DNA from: Candidatus Ruminococcus equi
Lineage (GTDB): Bacteria > Bacillota > Clostridia > Oscillospirales > Acutalibacteraceae
Assembly: GCA_018065465.1 (NCBI GenBank)
Contig: JAGHTC010000058.1
Location: 1-64,000 of the forward strand
Direction: 5' to 3'
Length of the DNA: 64,000 nucleotides
Both the position numbers and the translations under genes were made by a program. The notes under the pieces were generated by a model. The model had not been told where the DNA came from. It worked only from the letters and a program-made list of their open reading frames with translations, and made no database searches. Of the stretch, positions 8,731 through 17,339 are shown piece after piece. The stretch's first letter is position 1, and the number at the start of each line of letters is the position of its first letter.

Positions 8731-8936
8731 GCCTGCCCCAAATGGGACAGGCTAACCTGCGGTACCACCCAAATTGACGACAAAAGCCGTCCACTCGTTC
8801 TCCTTTAACGCAGGAATACGCCTTGCTTTCACAAGGAAACTCAGGGGTAGCATATCGAAACTGCGATAAGTGCTTTCACCGTCCGCACTCTCTCTGAAAA
8901 CGCAAAAATCGACTCGTCCCGTCAACGTTCACTTTA
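8731..8936 (-). ncRNA. T-box leader of alaS (alanine specifier)
   Basis: The minus strand carries a complete T-box. Stem I shows the AGAGAG and GGTGAAAGC elements (complement of about 8869-8896), and the specifier loop contains GCT (Ala) in GATATGCTACCCC. The conserved T-box sequence GGGTGGTACCGCAGG lies at 8756-8770. The terminator (GCCTGTCCC/GGGGCAGGC plus TTTTATT, 8722-8752) directly follows. Uncharged tRNA-Ala would pair with specifier and bulge and favour antitermination. Confidence 0.93.
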
Positions 8937-8938
8937 CT

Positions 8939-8967
8939 ATTATATTGTTATGTAGGGGTGTTGTCAA
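8939..8967 (-). promoter_or_regulatory. Consensus promoter of alaS
   Basis: A perfect TTGACA, 17-nt spacer and TATAAT on the minus strand. The -35 hexamer and most of the spacer lie inside the last codons of the upstream U32 gene (stop at 8948-8950). Confidence 0.8.
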
Positions 8968-10177
8968 CAATTTTCTTTCTTATTACCGAGCCTGCCGGTA
9001 TCTCGGTGTCTACTTTCATCAAAAGCCTTTGCATCGGATGAGGTGCGCTTTCGACTTCGTTTCCTTCTTCATCGGTAAGGGACAACGCGGTTACGGTAAA
9101 GGGGATTCCCGACGGTGGCAAAACATCAAGTGTATCACCGACATAAAACTTGTTTCGCTGTGTGATAAGTGCGATATCTCTCCTGTTTTCTTCGCAAACC
9201 GCTACAGCGTTATACTTTCTGATGTATCCGCCGTTTTGGGTTTCCTGTCCCGGTTCTGTGCCGAAATAAAAGCCGGTTGAATATGCTCTGTGGCTGATTT
9301 TTTCGAGTTCTTCTTTTATCCACGGGGAAAGTTTATAGTCATCTTTATTTTCAAAATACTCGTCTACCGCTTTACGATATGCGTTAGTTGTCACGGCGGT
9401 GTAGTAGGCTGATTTTGCTCTGCCTTCTATTTTGAAAGAAGAAATTCCTGCTCTACAGAGTTTGTCGATATGTTCTATCATACACATATCTTTTGAGTTA
9501 TAAAGATATGTACCGTTTTCGCTTTCTTCAACGGGGAAAAACTGGCCTTCCCTGTTTTCTTCGAAAAGATGATATTTCCAACGGCAAGGCTGGGCACAAT
9601 CGCCACGGTTGGCATCTCGTCCGGTAAGATAACTTGAAATAAGGCATCTGCCGGAAAAAGAAACGCACATAGCACCGTGAACAAAACATTCTATCTCTAA
9701 ATCACTCGGAATCTTTGCACGGATTTCGGCTATTTCATCAAGAGAAAGTTCTCGTGCTAAAACAACACGCTTTGCACCTAAATTGTACCATACATTTGCA
9801 CTCTCAAAATTCACTACTCCGCCCTGGGTTGAAATATGCCTTTCAACATTCGGAGTGTATTTTTTTGCGAGTTCAAATACTCCGATATCGGCAATAATAA
9901 AGGCATCAACGCCACATTCTTCTGACATTGATAAAAAGTCGGGAATATCACCGATATCTTTATTTCGTGGCAAAGTGTTGCAGGTTAAATATACTTTTTT
10001 GCCTTTTTCGTGTGCTATATCACAGGCAGATTTTAATTCTTCTGTGGAAAAATTCTTCGGTGCTGTACGCATACCGAATGTTTTTCCCGCAAGATAAACC
10101 GCATCTGCACCGAAATTCAGTGCAGAATGCAAACATTCCATATCACCGCACGGTGACAAAATCTCGGGCTTAATCAT
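8948..10177 (-). CDS. U32-family protein (tRNA/rRNA hydroxylation type)
   Basis: A 409-residue member of the U32 'peptidase' family. The N-terminal TIM-barrel part (ILSPCGDMECLHSALNFGAD) is followed by the family signature SGRCLISSYLTGRDANRG, with CAQPC next to it; these cysteines resemble the Fe-S ligands proposed for TrhP/RlhA. Such proteins support tRNA U34 or rRNA hydroxylation using prephenate. Its place after mltG resembles Bacillus yrrL-yrrN-yrrO (mltG-trhP1-trhP2), except that only one U32 gene is present here. The start overlaps the mltG stop by 8 nt. A TrhP-like role is favoured over a protease; the exact substrate is unproven. Confidence 0.85.
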   Translation of the reverse strand: MIKPEILSPCGDMECLHSALNFGADAVYLAGKTFGMRTAPKNFSTEELKSACDIAHEKGKKVYLTCNTLPRNKDIGDIPDFLSMSEECGVDAFIIADIGVFELAKKYTPNVERHISTQGGVVNFESANVWYNLGAKRVVLARELSLDEIAEIRAKIPSDLEIECFVHGAMCVSFSGRCLISSYLTGRDANRGDCAQPCRWKYHLFEENREGQFFPVEESENGTYLYNSKDMCMIEHIDKLCRAGISSFKIEGRAKSAYYTAVTTNAYRKAVDEYFENKDDYKLSPWIKEELEKISHRAYSTGFYFGTEPGQETQNGGYIRKYNAVAVCEENRRDIALITQRNKFYVGDTLDVLPPSGIPFTVTALSLTDEEGNEVESAPHPMQRLLMKVDTEIPAGSVIRKKIVDNTPT

Positions 10178-11609
10178 TTCCTGAAATCTGCAAATTGTAG
10201 AGGTGGTCGCTCATATTGGTTGCATAGTACGGAGTACCGCCGTCTTCGGCAGATGCGTGACAGAAATACAGATACTCTGTATCATACGGGGAAACAGCCG
10301 CTTTGAGTGCCTCTAAACTCGGGTTACAGATAGGTCCTGCGGGCAAACCGCTGAACGAATAAGTATCATATGAAGATGTAAACGAATCTTTTATAGAATC
10401 GGGAACATCACTCTTTTTACGATATGGATAGAATACGGTTGAGTCACAATCCAGTTTTGATACACCGGCGTCAGCGCCGTAAGAAAGACGGTTATGCAAA
10501 ATCGAACTGATGGTATACATATCTTCTTTATTTGCTGCCTCTGCCTGAATAATTGAAGCTATGGTTACAATCTCGTCTAATGAATAATCGGTATCATTTA
10601 TTTCGTCTATCAAAAGAGTTTTCTTCGAATTGCCGAAATATCTTTCTTTTGTGTGATTTACTTTATTGTCAAAGTTGCTGAGCATTTTGTAGACAGCTTC
10701 TTCGGGGTCTTCTGCAAGATAGAAATTATAGGTATCCGGGAAAAGATATCCCTCTAATTTGTAGTAACGGTCAGACGCGTTATCAATATCCTTTATAAAC
10801 GGAAAATCTTCGTCTAACTTATCGCTGTTACAAATATCAAGGAATTTCTGAACATCGGTGATAACTCCTTCTTCGTGCAACTTGTTGGCAATTTCCAAAA
10901 CATTCATACCTTCTGTAAGCTGTACGGTTACGATATCGGAACGGTTATTATTACTCTGCAAAAAGTTAATGATTGCTTCGTAGTCTTTGTCTGTTTCTAT
11001 CTCAAACTCGCCTTTACGAAAATCACTTTCGTCTGAGGTGATATTTGCATAGACTGCAAAATAGTCGGCTCTGTTAATAACTCCGTTTTCGGCAAGGATA
11101 GTTGCAATCTGGCTTATTGTCGGGTTTTCGGGAATGCTTATCTTGACTTTTGTCGGGTTTTTGTCTCTGCCGATAGCCAACATATCATTGACGCCGACCA
11201 TAATAACGGAAGCAAGAATAATTGCAACAAAAAGAATCATACTCAGCCAAACCCATTTGAAAAGTTTTTTGTTGCGTTTAGCCTTGGATTTTTCTATCTT
11301 TTTATCTTCTTTTTTCTGTTGCTTCAAAGCCTTCTTTGAATCGCGTTCAATACGCTTTTTGGTATCGGAATCGGAAAATGAATTTATCTCGTTTGTCCTT
11401 TTCTTTTTGCGCAACGGTGTACTGTCGGTACTGTATGATGTTTTTGAACCTTCATTGGAACTGCTCGGTTCAAAATTCGCATAATCATAGTCTCTCTCCA
11501 TTACGCTTTTATCAAAGTTTTTTTCAAACTCGTCCATTTTCTTGCGTCTTGTATTTTCTATTGAATCTTCGGAATAATTATTTTCTTTTTTATCGCTTAT
11601 ATCACTCAT
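10170..11609 (-). CDS. mltG: Endolytic transglycosylase MltG
   Basis: A 479-residue type II membrane protein that cleaves nascent glycan strands and so sets glycan chain length. Residues 1-120 form a highly charged, low-complexity cytoplasmic tail, and a membrane helix lies at about 123-147 (WVWLSMILFVAIILASVIMV). The YceG domain follows, with a LysM-like subdomain (VTVQLTEGMNVLEIANKL) and the catalytic-site region IASIIQAEAANKEDM containing the conserved Glu. I chose ATG 11607-11609, right after AGGAGG; an upstream in-frame start lacks an SD. It overlaps fthC by 8 nt. Confidence 0.92.
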   Translation of the reverse strand: MSDISDKKENNYSEDSIENTRRKKMDEFEKNFDKSVMERDYDYANFEPSSSNEGSKTSYSTDSTPLRKKKRTNEINSFSDSDTKKRIERDSKKALKQQKKEDKKIEKSKAKRNKKLFKWVWLSMILFVAIILASVIMVGVNDMLAIGRDKNPTKVKISIPENPTISQIATILAENGVINRADYFAVYANITSDESDFRKGEFEIETDKDYEAIINFLQSNNNRSDIVTVQLTEGMNVLEIANKLHEEGVITDVQKFLDICNSDKLDEDFPFIKDIDNASDRYYKLEGYLFPDTYNFYLAEDPEEAVYKMLSNFDNKVNHTKERYFGNSKKTLLIDEINDTDYSLDEIVTIASIIQAEAANKEDMYTISSILHNRLSYGADAGVSKLDCDSTVFYPYRKKSDVPDSIKDSFTSSYDTYSFSGLPAGPICNPSLEALKAAVSPYDTEYLYFCHASAEDGGTPYYATNMSDHLYNLQISGND

Positions 11610-12213
11610 AATTATCCTCCTTTGATAGAATGGTGTCTTCACATATATATTTAGTAAAAGAATCGGTTACGATTGCATCTACTTTAATATCGTTTTCATA
11701 GGTATCTATCGCAACTTCGATGCTGTCGCTGTACGTTAAAGCGATTTTTTTGCCTTCGAATTTTGCAAAAAATCTGTCGTAACAGCCTTTTCCAAAGCCG
11801 AGCCTGTAGCCGTTTAGGTCACAGCAAAGCGATGGCGTTACACAAACAAAATCATCAAAATCAGTTATCTTTTCGAGACCGTCTTTCGGTTCGCAAACAG
11901 AAAACTTGCCGATAACCAAATCGTCTTTTGAATTTATCTTATAAAAACTCAAGGTATAATCATCATTGACTTTCGGCACTGCGACTGTCTTTTTGTTGGC
12001 AAAAGCGGCATTGATAATTCCGCTTGTATCAATTTCAAAGTCGCGTGCGATATAGACCAGAATACCTTTGCATTTTCTGTATTCATCGGTGAGAAGAAAT
12101 CGACTTTGAATTTCCAAATCTTTCTCTTTTTTTATATTTGGCTCTAAAGAACTTCGTTTTTCTTTATAAAATTTTCTTAAATCTGCCTTGTTCTTTTTAC
12201 CCTTATTACTCAT
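11602..12213 (-). CDS. fthC: 5-formyltetrahydrofolate cyclo-ligase
   Basis: A 203-residue enzyme that converts 5-formyl-THF plus ATP to 5,10-methenyl-THF, rescuing the inhibitory folate. The N-terminus carries the basic KADLRKFYKEKRSSL motif. The family signature GYRLGFGKGCYDRFF (about 136-150) forms the phosphate-binding loop. It lies 6 nt downstream of the DJ-1-like gene and overlaps mltG. Next to thyX and tmk, it adds folate salvage to a dTMP-oriented cluster, although the other genes in the operon are unrelated. Confidence 0.9.
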   Translation of the reverse strand: MSNKGKKNKADLRKFYKEKRSSLEPNIKKEKDLEIQSRFLLTDEYRKCKGILVYIARDFEIDTSGIINAAFANKKTVAVPKVNDDYTLSFYKINSKDDLVIGKFSVCEPKDGLEKITDFDDFVCVTPSLCCDLNGYRLGFGKGCYDRFFAKFEGKKIALTYSDSIEVAIDTYENDIKVDAIVTDSFTKYICEDTILSKEDNYE

Positions 12214-12219
12214 AATAAA

Positions 12220-12759
12220 TCAAACCTGCATGGAATCAAAGACTTTTTTTGCAACACCTTCGGATTCTGCTTTACAAATGATTGCGTTAGCAAAATCAAA
12301 AGCACAGCCGGGGCCTTTTGCTGTTATAAAGTTACCGTCAACAACACATTTTTGAGCAGTCGGTTTTGCGCCGATTAGTTCTTTTTCAAAACCGGGGTAA
12401 CAGGTTACTTCTTTGTTTTTTAGCACGCCCATCCTGCCGAGCATTGAGGGTGCTGCACAAATAGCGCAGACTAAAAGCAAATTGTCTATGCAATAATTTA
12501 TTGCTTTCTTTACAAGTTCAGGCTTATCGAGATTTGTAACTCCGGGCATACCGCCGGGCAAAATCACGCCTTTCATATCATCAAAAGATACTAAGTCTTC
12601 TAAGAGCATATCTGCCTTTACGGTAATATTGTGATTACCTGTGACATATTCGCCGTTTACTCCGACAGTTTTAACACCTATTCCTGCCCTACGCAAAATA
12701 TCTACTGTAGCGAGTGCTTCGATTTCTTCAAAACCTTCTGCTAAAAAACAATAAAACAT
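12220..12759 (-). CDS. DJ-1/PfpI family protein
   Basis: A 179-residue single-domain flavodoxin-like protein. The nucleophile elbow cysteine is in LVCAICAAPSMLG (about residue 98), with the conserved Glu in AEGFEEIEA near the N-terminus. It is closest to the YajL/ThiJ branch, which is proposed to handle glycated or carbonyl-damaged molecules; the physiological substrate is disputed. It is embedded in the thyX operon, 6 nt upstream of fthC and 9 nt after tmk. Confidence 0.88.
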   Translation of the reverse strand: MFYCFLAEGFEEIEALATVDILRRAGIGVKTVGVNGEYVTGNHNITVKADMLLEDLVSFDDMKGVILPGGMPGVTNLDKPELVKKAINYCIDNLLLVCAICAAPSMLGRMGVLKNKEVTCYPGFEKELIGAKPTAQKCVVDGNFITAKGPGCAFDFANAIICKAESEGVAKKVFDSMQV

Positions 12760-12768
12760 AATAACCTC

Positions 12769-13440
12769 TTAAATATCAAACATGCTGTTTAAAACATCAA
12801 AAATCTTTTTGCTGATACAGTCTATCGAAAGAATGCCGTTTTCGTCACAACAATCGATAACTTTCCAATCGAGTTTTTCTGCGGCAAGCAAAGCGGATTT
12901 GCGACAAGTCAAAAGAAAGTCAACATCCTTCTCGTGAATATCTTTTTTATTTTCGTCGCCGTTATACCTGTTGCTCATCAATTTTTGGGAAATATCGGGA
13001 TTTACATCCAAATAAATTACCATATCGGGTTTTGGGATACCGAGTTTGTTGTACTCGAAATCATACAACCAGTCGATGTAGTCCTTTTTGCTTTGTTCTT
13101 CTATCTTTGCCATTTGGTAGATTATATTAGAAGTTGTATACCTGTCTGCAACAATAAAATCCTGATTTTCATAATCAGACTTCCACGACTGCAAGTAAGA
13201 CGCAACTCTGTCAACGGCATAAAAAGATGAAGCGATATAAGGGTTTACATCTTCGGCATTATCTCCGAAATCACCGTTTAGATACATTTTTACAAGTGAC
13301 GACGAAGGACTTTCATATACGGGGAAAGTCAGTTTTGTGACCTTTTTGCCCATATCAATCAGTTTTTGACATAAAATTTCGGTTTGAGTTGCTTTTCCGC
13401 AACCGTCAAGACCTTCGATAACAATAAACTTACTTGCCAT
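12769..13440 (-). CDS. tmk: Thymidylate kinase
   Basis: A 223-residue dTMP kinase (dTMP to dTDP). The P-loop is GLDGCGKATQT (about 9-19), with Ala where most bacterial enzymes have Ser/Thr. The DR motif is in IVADRYTTSN (about 93-102), and a lid-like stretch with SNRYNGDENKKD lies near 160. I chose the ATG of MASKFIVIEG. The longer frame begins with residues encoded by the thyX end. It overlaps thyX by 11 nt, giving a coupled thyX-tmk pair for dTTP synthesis. Confidence 0.88.
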   Translation of the reverse strand: MASKFIVIEGLDGCGKATQTEILCQKLIDMGKKVTKLTFPVYESPSSSLVKMYLNGDFGDNAEDVNPYIASSFYAVDRVASYLQSWKSDYENQDFIVADRYTTSNIIYQMAKIEEQSKKDYIDWLYDFEYNKLGIPKPDMVIYLDVNPDISQKLMSNRYNGDENKKDIHEKDVDFLLTCRKSALLAAEKLDWKVIDCCDENGILSIDCISKKIFDVLNSMFDI

Positions 13441-14230
13441 ATTTTTCCCTGACTTCTTTCGCTTTTTTGCAGGACATTTTGCCCTCGGGACAAGCACCTC
13501 TCAAACAGGCGGGACCTGAATTTTTGAACAATATCGGTGCGACTTCTTTGCAGAGCATCAACATTTGATGTGCAACTTCTCTTATCTCCCACTGGGCGCG
13601 ATTACAACAGCGAAGCTCAAAAAAGTTATTAAGTGAGCGAACATTAAATGTGCAGATAACTTTTGTTGTACAGGCGTTCGGCAGAATAAATCTTGCGTCT
13701 TCATTCGCCTTTTTGATAAATTCGGAACACTTTGCTTTATCAATATTTTTGAACTGTTCGATAATCTCGGTGTCGGTGCCTTTTAATTCTTCAGAAGAAT
13801 ATTCATTGATATAACCGACTACAAGACTGTCGCGGATTTCGGTATACGCCTTTGACTCCTGCTTTATAACTTCGTTGTAGAGTTTTAAGGCTTTTTCGTT
13901 CTTTTCAATCTGTGGCGGAGTGACATATTCGAACTTGTTGCCGTCAACATATCTTTGGGATTGCTGGGAATATGACGCTATTCTATGGCGTACAAGCTGA
14001 TGCGAACAAGCGCGGGAAATTCCTTCTATTCCGAAAGTAAAGGTAGCGTGTTCAACAGGGCTTGCGTGACCTATCTCGGTAAGCATATTGAGAAAACTCT
14101 CGGTTTTCTCTTCATCAAGACCGTTTTTTATATTTTCAATATCGGTTGCACTGTAACATAACTTTGCCGCCATGGCAACGGTTTGCTCGGGCATAGGTGT
14201 GTGTGCAAGTAAGGTAACTTTTACTGCCAT
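13430..14230 (-). CDS. thyX: FAD-dependent thymidylate synthase ThyX
   Basis: A 266-residue flavin-dependent thymidylate synthase that makes dTMP from dUMP with methylene-THF and NADPH. The diagnostic ThyX motif RHRxxSxxxxSQR is present as RHRIASYSQQSQR (about 82-94). The conserved NVRSLNNFFELRCC region lies near 190, and a Cys-rich C-terminus (PACLRGACPEGKMSC) follows. This organism need not carry ThyA. First gene of the operon thyX-tmk-DJ1-fthC-mltG-U32, with its own consensus-like promoter. Confidence 0.96.
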   Translation of the reverse strand: MAVKVTLLAHTPMPEQTVAMAAKLCYSATDIENIKNGLDEEKTESFLNMLTEIGHASPVEHATFTFGIEGISRACSHQLVRHRIASYSQQSQRYVDGNKFEYVTPPQIEKNEKALKLYNEVIKQESKAYTEIRDSLVVGYINEYSSEELKGTDTEIIEQFKNIDKAKCSEFIKKANEDARFILPNACTTKVICTFNVRSLNNFFELRCCNRAQWEIREVAHQMLMLCKEVAPILFKNSGPACLRGACPEGKMSCKKAKEVREKYGK

Positions 14231-14277
14231 AGGTATTCCCCTTTACAAAAAATTATACTTCTCATATTAACCAATGT

Positions 14278-14306
14278 ATTATAACACAATCTGTTACGAT
14301 ATTCAA
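14278..14306 (-). promoter_or_regulatory. Promoter of the thyX operon
   Basis: TTGAAT, 17-nt spacer, TATAAT on the minus strand, about 48 nt before the thyX start. Confidence 0.7.
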
Positions 14307-14366
14307 TAGAAAAAGTATATATTTTACACCATATATTGATATATGGGTGTATTTGGTTCATTATTA

Positions 14367-14379
14367 TTCTAAAATAGAA
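14367..14379. repeat. Palindrome copy 2 (TTCTAAAATAGAA)
   Basis: A perfect copy of TTCTA-N3-TAGAA between the azlD terminator and the thyX promoter. Confidence 0.55.
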
Positions 14380-14381
14380 AT

Positions 14382-14403
14382 ATCCGCAGTGAAAACTGCG
14401 GAT
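14382..14403 (-). terminator. Terminator of azlCD
   Basis: An 8-bp stem (ATCCGCAG/CTGCGGAT, loop TGAAAA). On the minus strand it is followed by ATTTCTATTTTAG, which overlaps the palindrome copy 14367-14379. Confidence 0.7.
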
Positions 14404-14407
14404 TTTA

Positions 14408-14707
14408 TCAATACATTAAACCTGCAAAAAGTGCTGCAAGTGATGCTGCAACCGATACAACGATAAGCGGTAAATCAAAATACGAGAGAAGCAATGCAAC
14501 CGCTGTACCGATACTCGCTGCAATCGGCTTGCCCGTTGAATAAAATATGGCGGGAAATGTCATCGCTGTTAAAACAGCATAAGGAAGATAATACAAAACG
14601 CTTTTTATAAATCTTGATTTTATCTGTTTTCTGAAAAAGGTAAACGGCAACATTCGTATAAGATAAGTTACAAGTGCCATAACACCGATATATACTGCTA
14701 TACTCAT
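14408..14707 (-). CDS. azlD: AzlD branched-chain amino acid exporter subunit
   Basis: A 99-residue membrane protein with about four hydrophobic helices (VYIGVMALVTYLIRMLPFTF near the start; AAFAGLM-type end). It is the small partner of AzlC in a two-component exporter of branched-chain amino acids or azaleucine. I chose ATG 14705-14707, which overlaps the azlC stop by 4 nt (ATGA); longer frames start inside azlC in the wrong phase. An azlCD terminator follows. Confidence 0.9.
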   Translation of the reverse strand: MSIAVYIGVMALVTYLIRMLPFTFFRKQIKSRFIKSVLYYLPYAVLTAMTFPAIFYSTGKPIAASIGTAVALLLSYFDLPLIVVSVAASLAALFAGLMY

Positions 14708-15399
14708 ACTTCTTCCTCCTCGCTGATAGGAAATACCAAAGCACATATTACAGAGGAAATCAAAGCACAGATAATTACGGAAAATCCTGCTGATATGAAT
14801 GTGCATACATAGGTGACAAACAACGACAAAGCAAGTGCAAAAAGTACAACAAATAACACACGGTAATTTTTCTTTGCAGGCGGGACAATGATAGCAATAA
14901 ACATAGCATAAAGCATAAGTCCTAAAGCATCGGTAACCTGAGAAGGCAAAAATTCGCCTGCAACTGCGCCAAGGAGCGTTCCCGATACCCAACCGACAAA
15001 AGATATGGTAATTAGTCCGTACATATATCTTGCATTGATTTTTCCTTTTTGTGCTGACGCAACGGCAAAAATCTCGTCGGTTATTCCGAACGATACGATA
15101 AGTCGCTGGGGAGTTTTGAAACTGCTGTCAAGTTTTTGTGACAAAGAAAAGCCCATAAGAGAATATCTTATATTAATGACAAGTTGACAAAATATCAGTT
15201 CGATTAATGTTCCGCCCGCTACAATTACAGACAATCCCGCTACCTGACCTGCGGAAGTCAGATTTGTAGCAGATATCATCACAGCCGACAAAACGGAAAG
15301 ACCTGATTTCATCACGAGAATTCCGAATCCGAATGATACAGACAAATAGCCGAGCATTATCGGTATTCCGTCAACTATTCCACGAGAAAAATTTTTCAT
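14704..15399 (-). CDS. azlC: AzlC branched-chain amino acid permease
   Basis: A 231-residue integral membrane protein of the AzlC/YgaZ family. Landmarks are GIVDGIPIMLGYLSVSFGFG near the N-terminus and a conserved FGITDEIFAVA stretch near residue 105, with multiple hydrophobic segments. It probably exports branched-chain amino acids with AzlD. The SD GAGGTAATATT lies before the ATG. It diverges from the polysaccharide-deacetylase-like gene. Confidence 0.9.
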   Translation of the reverse strand: MKNFSRGIVDGIPIMLGYLSVSFGFGILVMKSGLSVLSAVMISATNLTSAGQVAGLSVIVAGGTLIELIFCQLVINIRYSLMGFSLSQKLDSSFKTPQRLIVSFGITDEIFAVASAQKGKINARYMYGLITISFVGWVSGTLLGAVAGEFLPSQVTDALGLMLYAMFIAIIVPPAKKNYRVLFVVLFALALSLFVTYVCTFISAGFSVIICALISSVICALVFPISEEEEV

Positions 15400-15520
15400 A
15401 ATATTACCTCACCTATTGAATGTATCACAAAATAAAAAAATAATCAAATTTTGCTCAATTTTAGCGAAAAATATATTGAATAGCAAAATTTATTATGATA
15501 TAGTGATGATGGGTGATAAT

Positions 15521-17137
15521 ATGGATAGATATAATCTTGATAATTTTCTTGAAAAAAAAGAAGAAGACCCACAGGTCGATAGTATTTTGGATGAAATAAA
15601 AAATGGAAATGACGGCAACAGTACCGAAGAAATCTCATCAAGCGAAGAAAATTTTGATGTTTCGGAAAACGATGCTCAAAAAAAAGACAATAGTTTTAAT
15701 CTAACAGATGACTTTTTTGATGAAACTGAAGAAAAAAGCAAAAAAGCAAAAATAAAGCCTTCTAAGAATAAAAACGGCAACAATGGTAATAAACGAAAAG
15801 CAATAATCATAATAAGCCTTGTTATCATTTTGATTATCGTAGGTATTATTGCAATCTGTTTCGGATTTAAAAATAACGGTAACAGCGGTAACTCAACCTC
15901 AAACAACGCCGAACAAGGCACACAAGTGCAAAGCGATACTGTACTTGCCGGCGCTAAAATCGATGCCGCACAATACAACTACGACAAAGCAATAGAAGCG
16001 GTCAAGGCTATTGACGGATATGATAACAACAAAGAACTTACAGAACTTGTTGCCACTTGGGAAAACGAAAAAGCAAACCTTGTTGAATTCCCATGCGATA
16101 AGGTTACTCATGTATTTGTTCACTCTTTGATTTATGATACATCTCTTGCTTTTGACGGAGATTTCTCTCAAGACGGATATAACCTTGTTATGACTACCGT
16201 TTCAGAATTCAATAAAATGATGCAGACAATGTACGAAAGAGGATATGTCCTTGTCAGTATGAAAGATATCTGTACATTTGACAGCGAGGGCAACCGCGTT
16301 GACCAAACTATTATGCTGCCGAAAGACAAAAAGGCTTTTGTACTTTCGCAGGATGACTTGTGCTACTATCACACACAAGACGGCGACGGTATTGCCGACA
16401 AGCTTATTATTGATGAAAACGGCGATGTAAAATGCCACTACACAGACGACAAAGGAAATGAAAGTATCGGCGACTTTGATATGGTTCCGATTATCGACAC
16501 TTTTGTTAAAGAACATCCCGACTTTTCTTACCACGGAAGAAAAGGTATAATCGCCCTTACAGGATACAACGGTGTTTTGGGATATCGTACAGATGAAGTT
16601 TACAAAACCCGTCCGGCAGATGAACTTGACCCCGACCAAGAACAATTTTTGAACAGAACTCCCGACTTTGACTTTGACAAAGAAGTCAAAGAAGCAACTA
16701 AGGTCGCAGACAGAATGAAAGAAACAGGCTGGGAATTTGCTTCGCACTCTTGGGGGCATGTAAATATGACGAACACCGATTTGGACCGTATCAAAGTAGA
16801 TACCGAGAAATTCCTTACAAGAGTTACTCCGATAATCGGTCAGACAGACTGCCTTATCTATGCAAACGGCGGAGATATCGCCGGTGTTGAAGAATACGAC
16901 TCAAACAACGAAAAATACACATATCTGCTCTCAAAAGGATTCCATGTCTTCTGCCCTGTTGACTCAACTATTTACTGGCAACAAAAGGGAGATAAATACT
17001 TCCGTATGAGCAGGAGAAATCTTGACGGATACAGGATGTACCACTCACCCGAACTGCTCGAAGACCTTTTCAATGTTGAGGAAGTTTTTGACAAGACAAG
17101 GCCCGTTCCCGTTCCCGATATGAGCCACTACGGATAA
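15521..17137 (+). CDS. Membrane-anchored polysaccharide deacetylase-like protein
   Basis: A 538-residue type II membrane protein. Residues 1-95 are a hydrophilic, Asp/Glu/Lys/Asn-rich cytoplasmic tail, and a membrane helix lies at about 98-118. An extracellular linker and a NodB-like carbohydrate-esterase domain follow. Visible NodB motifs are the Asp pair in FVLSQDDL (about residue 255) and the zinc-binding H-S-W-G-H near 405; other motifs are less clear. I chose ATG 15521, which has GGGTGAT before it; a longer frame from 15416 has no SD. Substrate not evident; peptidoglycan or another wall glycan is plausible. Confidence 0.75.
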   Translation: MDRYNLDNFLEKKEEDPQVDSILDEIKNGNDGNSTEEISSSEENFDVSENDAQKKDNSFNLTDDFFDETEEKSKKAKIKPSKNKNGNNGNKRKAIIIISLVIILIIVGIIAICFGFKNNGNSGNSTSNNAEQGTQVQSDTVLAGAKIDAAQYNYDKAIEAVKAIDGYDNNKELTELVATWENEKANLVEFPCDKVTHVFVHSLIYDTSLAFDGDFSQDGYNLVMTTVSEFNKMMQTMYERGYVLVSMKDICTFDSEGNRVDQTIMLPKDKKAFVLSQDDLCYYHTQDGDGIADKLIIDENGDVKCHYTDDKGNESIGDFDMVPIIDTFVKEHPDFSYHGRKGIIALTGYNGVLGYRTDEVYKTRPADELDPDQEQFLNRTPDFDFDKEVKEATKVADRMKETGWEFASHSWGHVNMTNTDLDRIKVDTEKFLTRVTPIIGQTDCLIYANGGDIAGVEEYDSNNEKYTYLLSKGFHVFCPVDSTIYWQQKGDKYFRMSRRNLDGYRMYHSPELLEDLFNVEEVFDKTRPVPVPDMSHYG

Positions 17138-17171
17138 CTTTATAAATATATTGTATAATTCTTTTATGTCA

Positions 17172-17200
17172 TTGACAAAGAAAGCGATATATGGTATATT
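17172..17200 (+). promoter_or_regulatory. Promoter of the pyr operon
   Basis: A consensus TTGACA, 17-nt spacer and TATATT. The predicted start is near 17207, leaving about 130 nt of leader before pyrC. Confidence 0.8.
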
Positions 17201-17216
17201 AGCGTGTAGATAAAAT

Positions 17217-17330
17217 AATCTTTAAGTCGATACCGTGATATCGGCAAGATTTATATTACACTTTTCGGAGAATTTTGTTTTCCGTGTTTTGTTGCGATTA
17301 AGTCTTGCCGTTTCGGCAAGACTTTTTTTG
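17217..17330 (+). promoter_or_regulatory. pyr operon attenuator leader
   Basis: Three competing structures are visible. First, 17217-17251 folds into a bulged hairpin (AATCTT/AAGATT plus GTCGAT/ATCGGC). Second, the intrinsic terminator at 17300-17324 (AAGTCTTGCCG/CGGCAAGACTT, loop TTT) is followed by five more Ts. Third, 17242-17252 (CGGCAAGATTT) can pair over 11 positions, one of them G-U, with the terminator's 5' arm and so act as antiterminator. A smaller hairpin (17266-17284) and a U-rich stretch lie between. The layout fits attenuation, but the usual PyrR-binding loop sequence is not seen. Confidence 0.75.
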
Positions 17331-17339
17331 GAGGATAAA

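Noticed and set aside
14708-14992. A 95-residue N-terminal extension of AzlD
   Set aside because: It lies inside azlC in another frame and is cysteine-rich without family resemblance. The ATGA overlap start gives the normal AzlD length.
17235-17339. An in-frame extension of pyrC from a GTG at 17235, or a 35-codon leader peptide
   Set aside because: It runs through the attenuator hairpins, has no Shine-Dalgarno, and adds residues not found in dihydroorotases. ATG 17340 has GGAGG at the right spacing.
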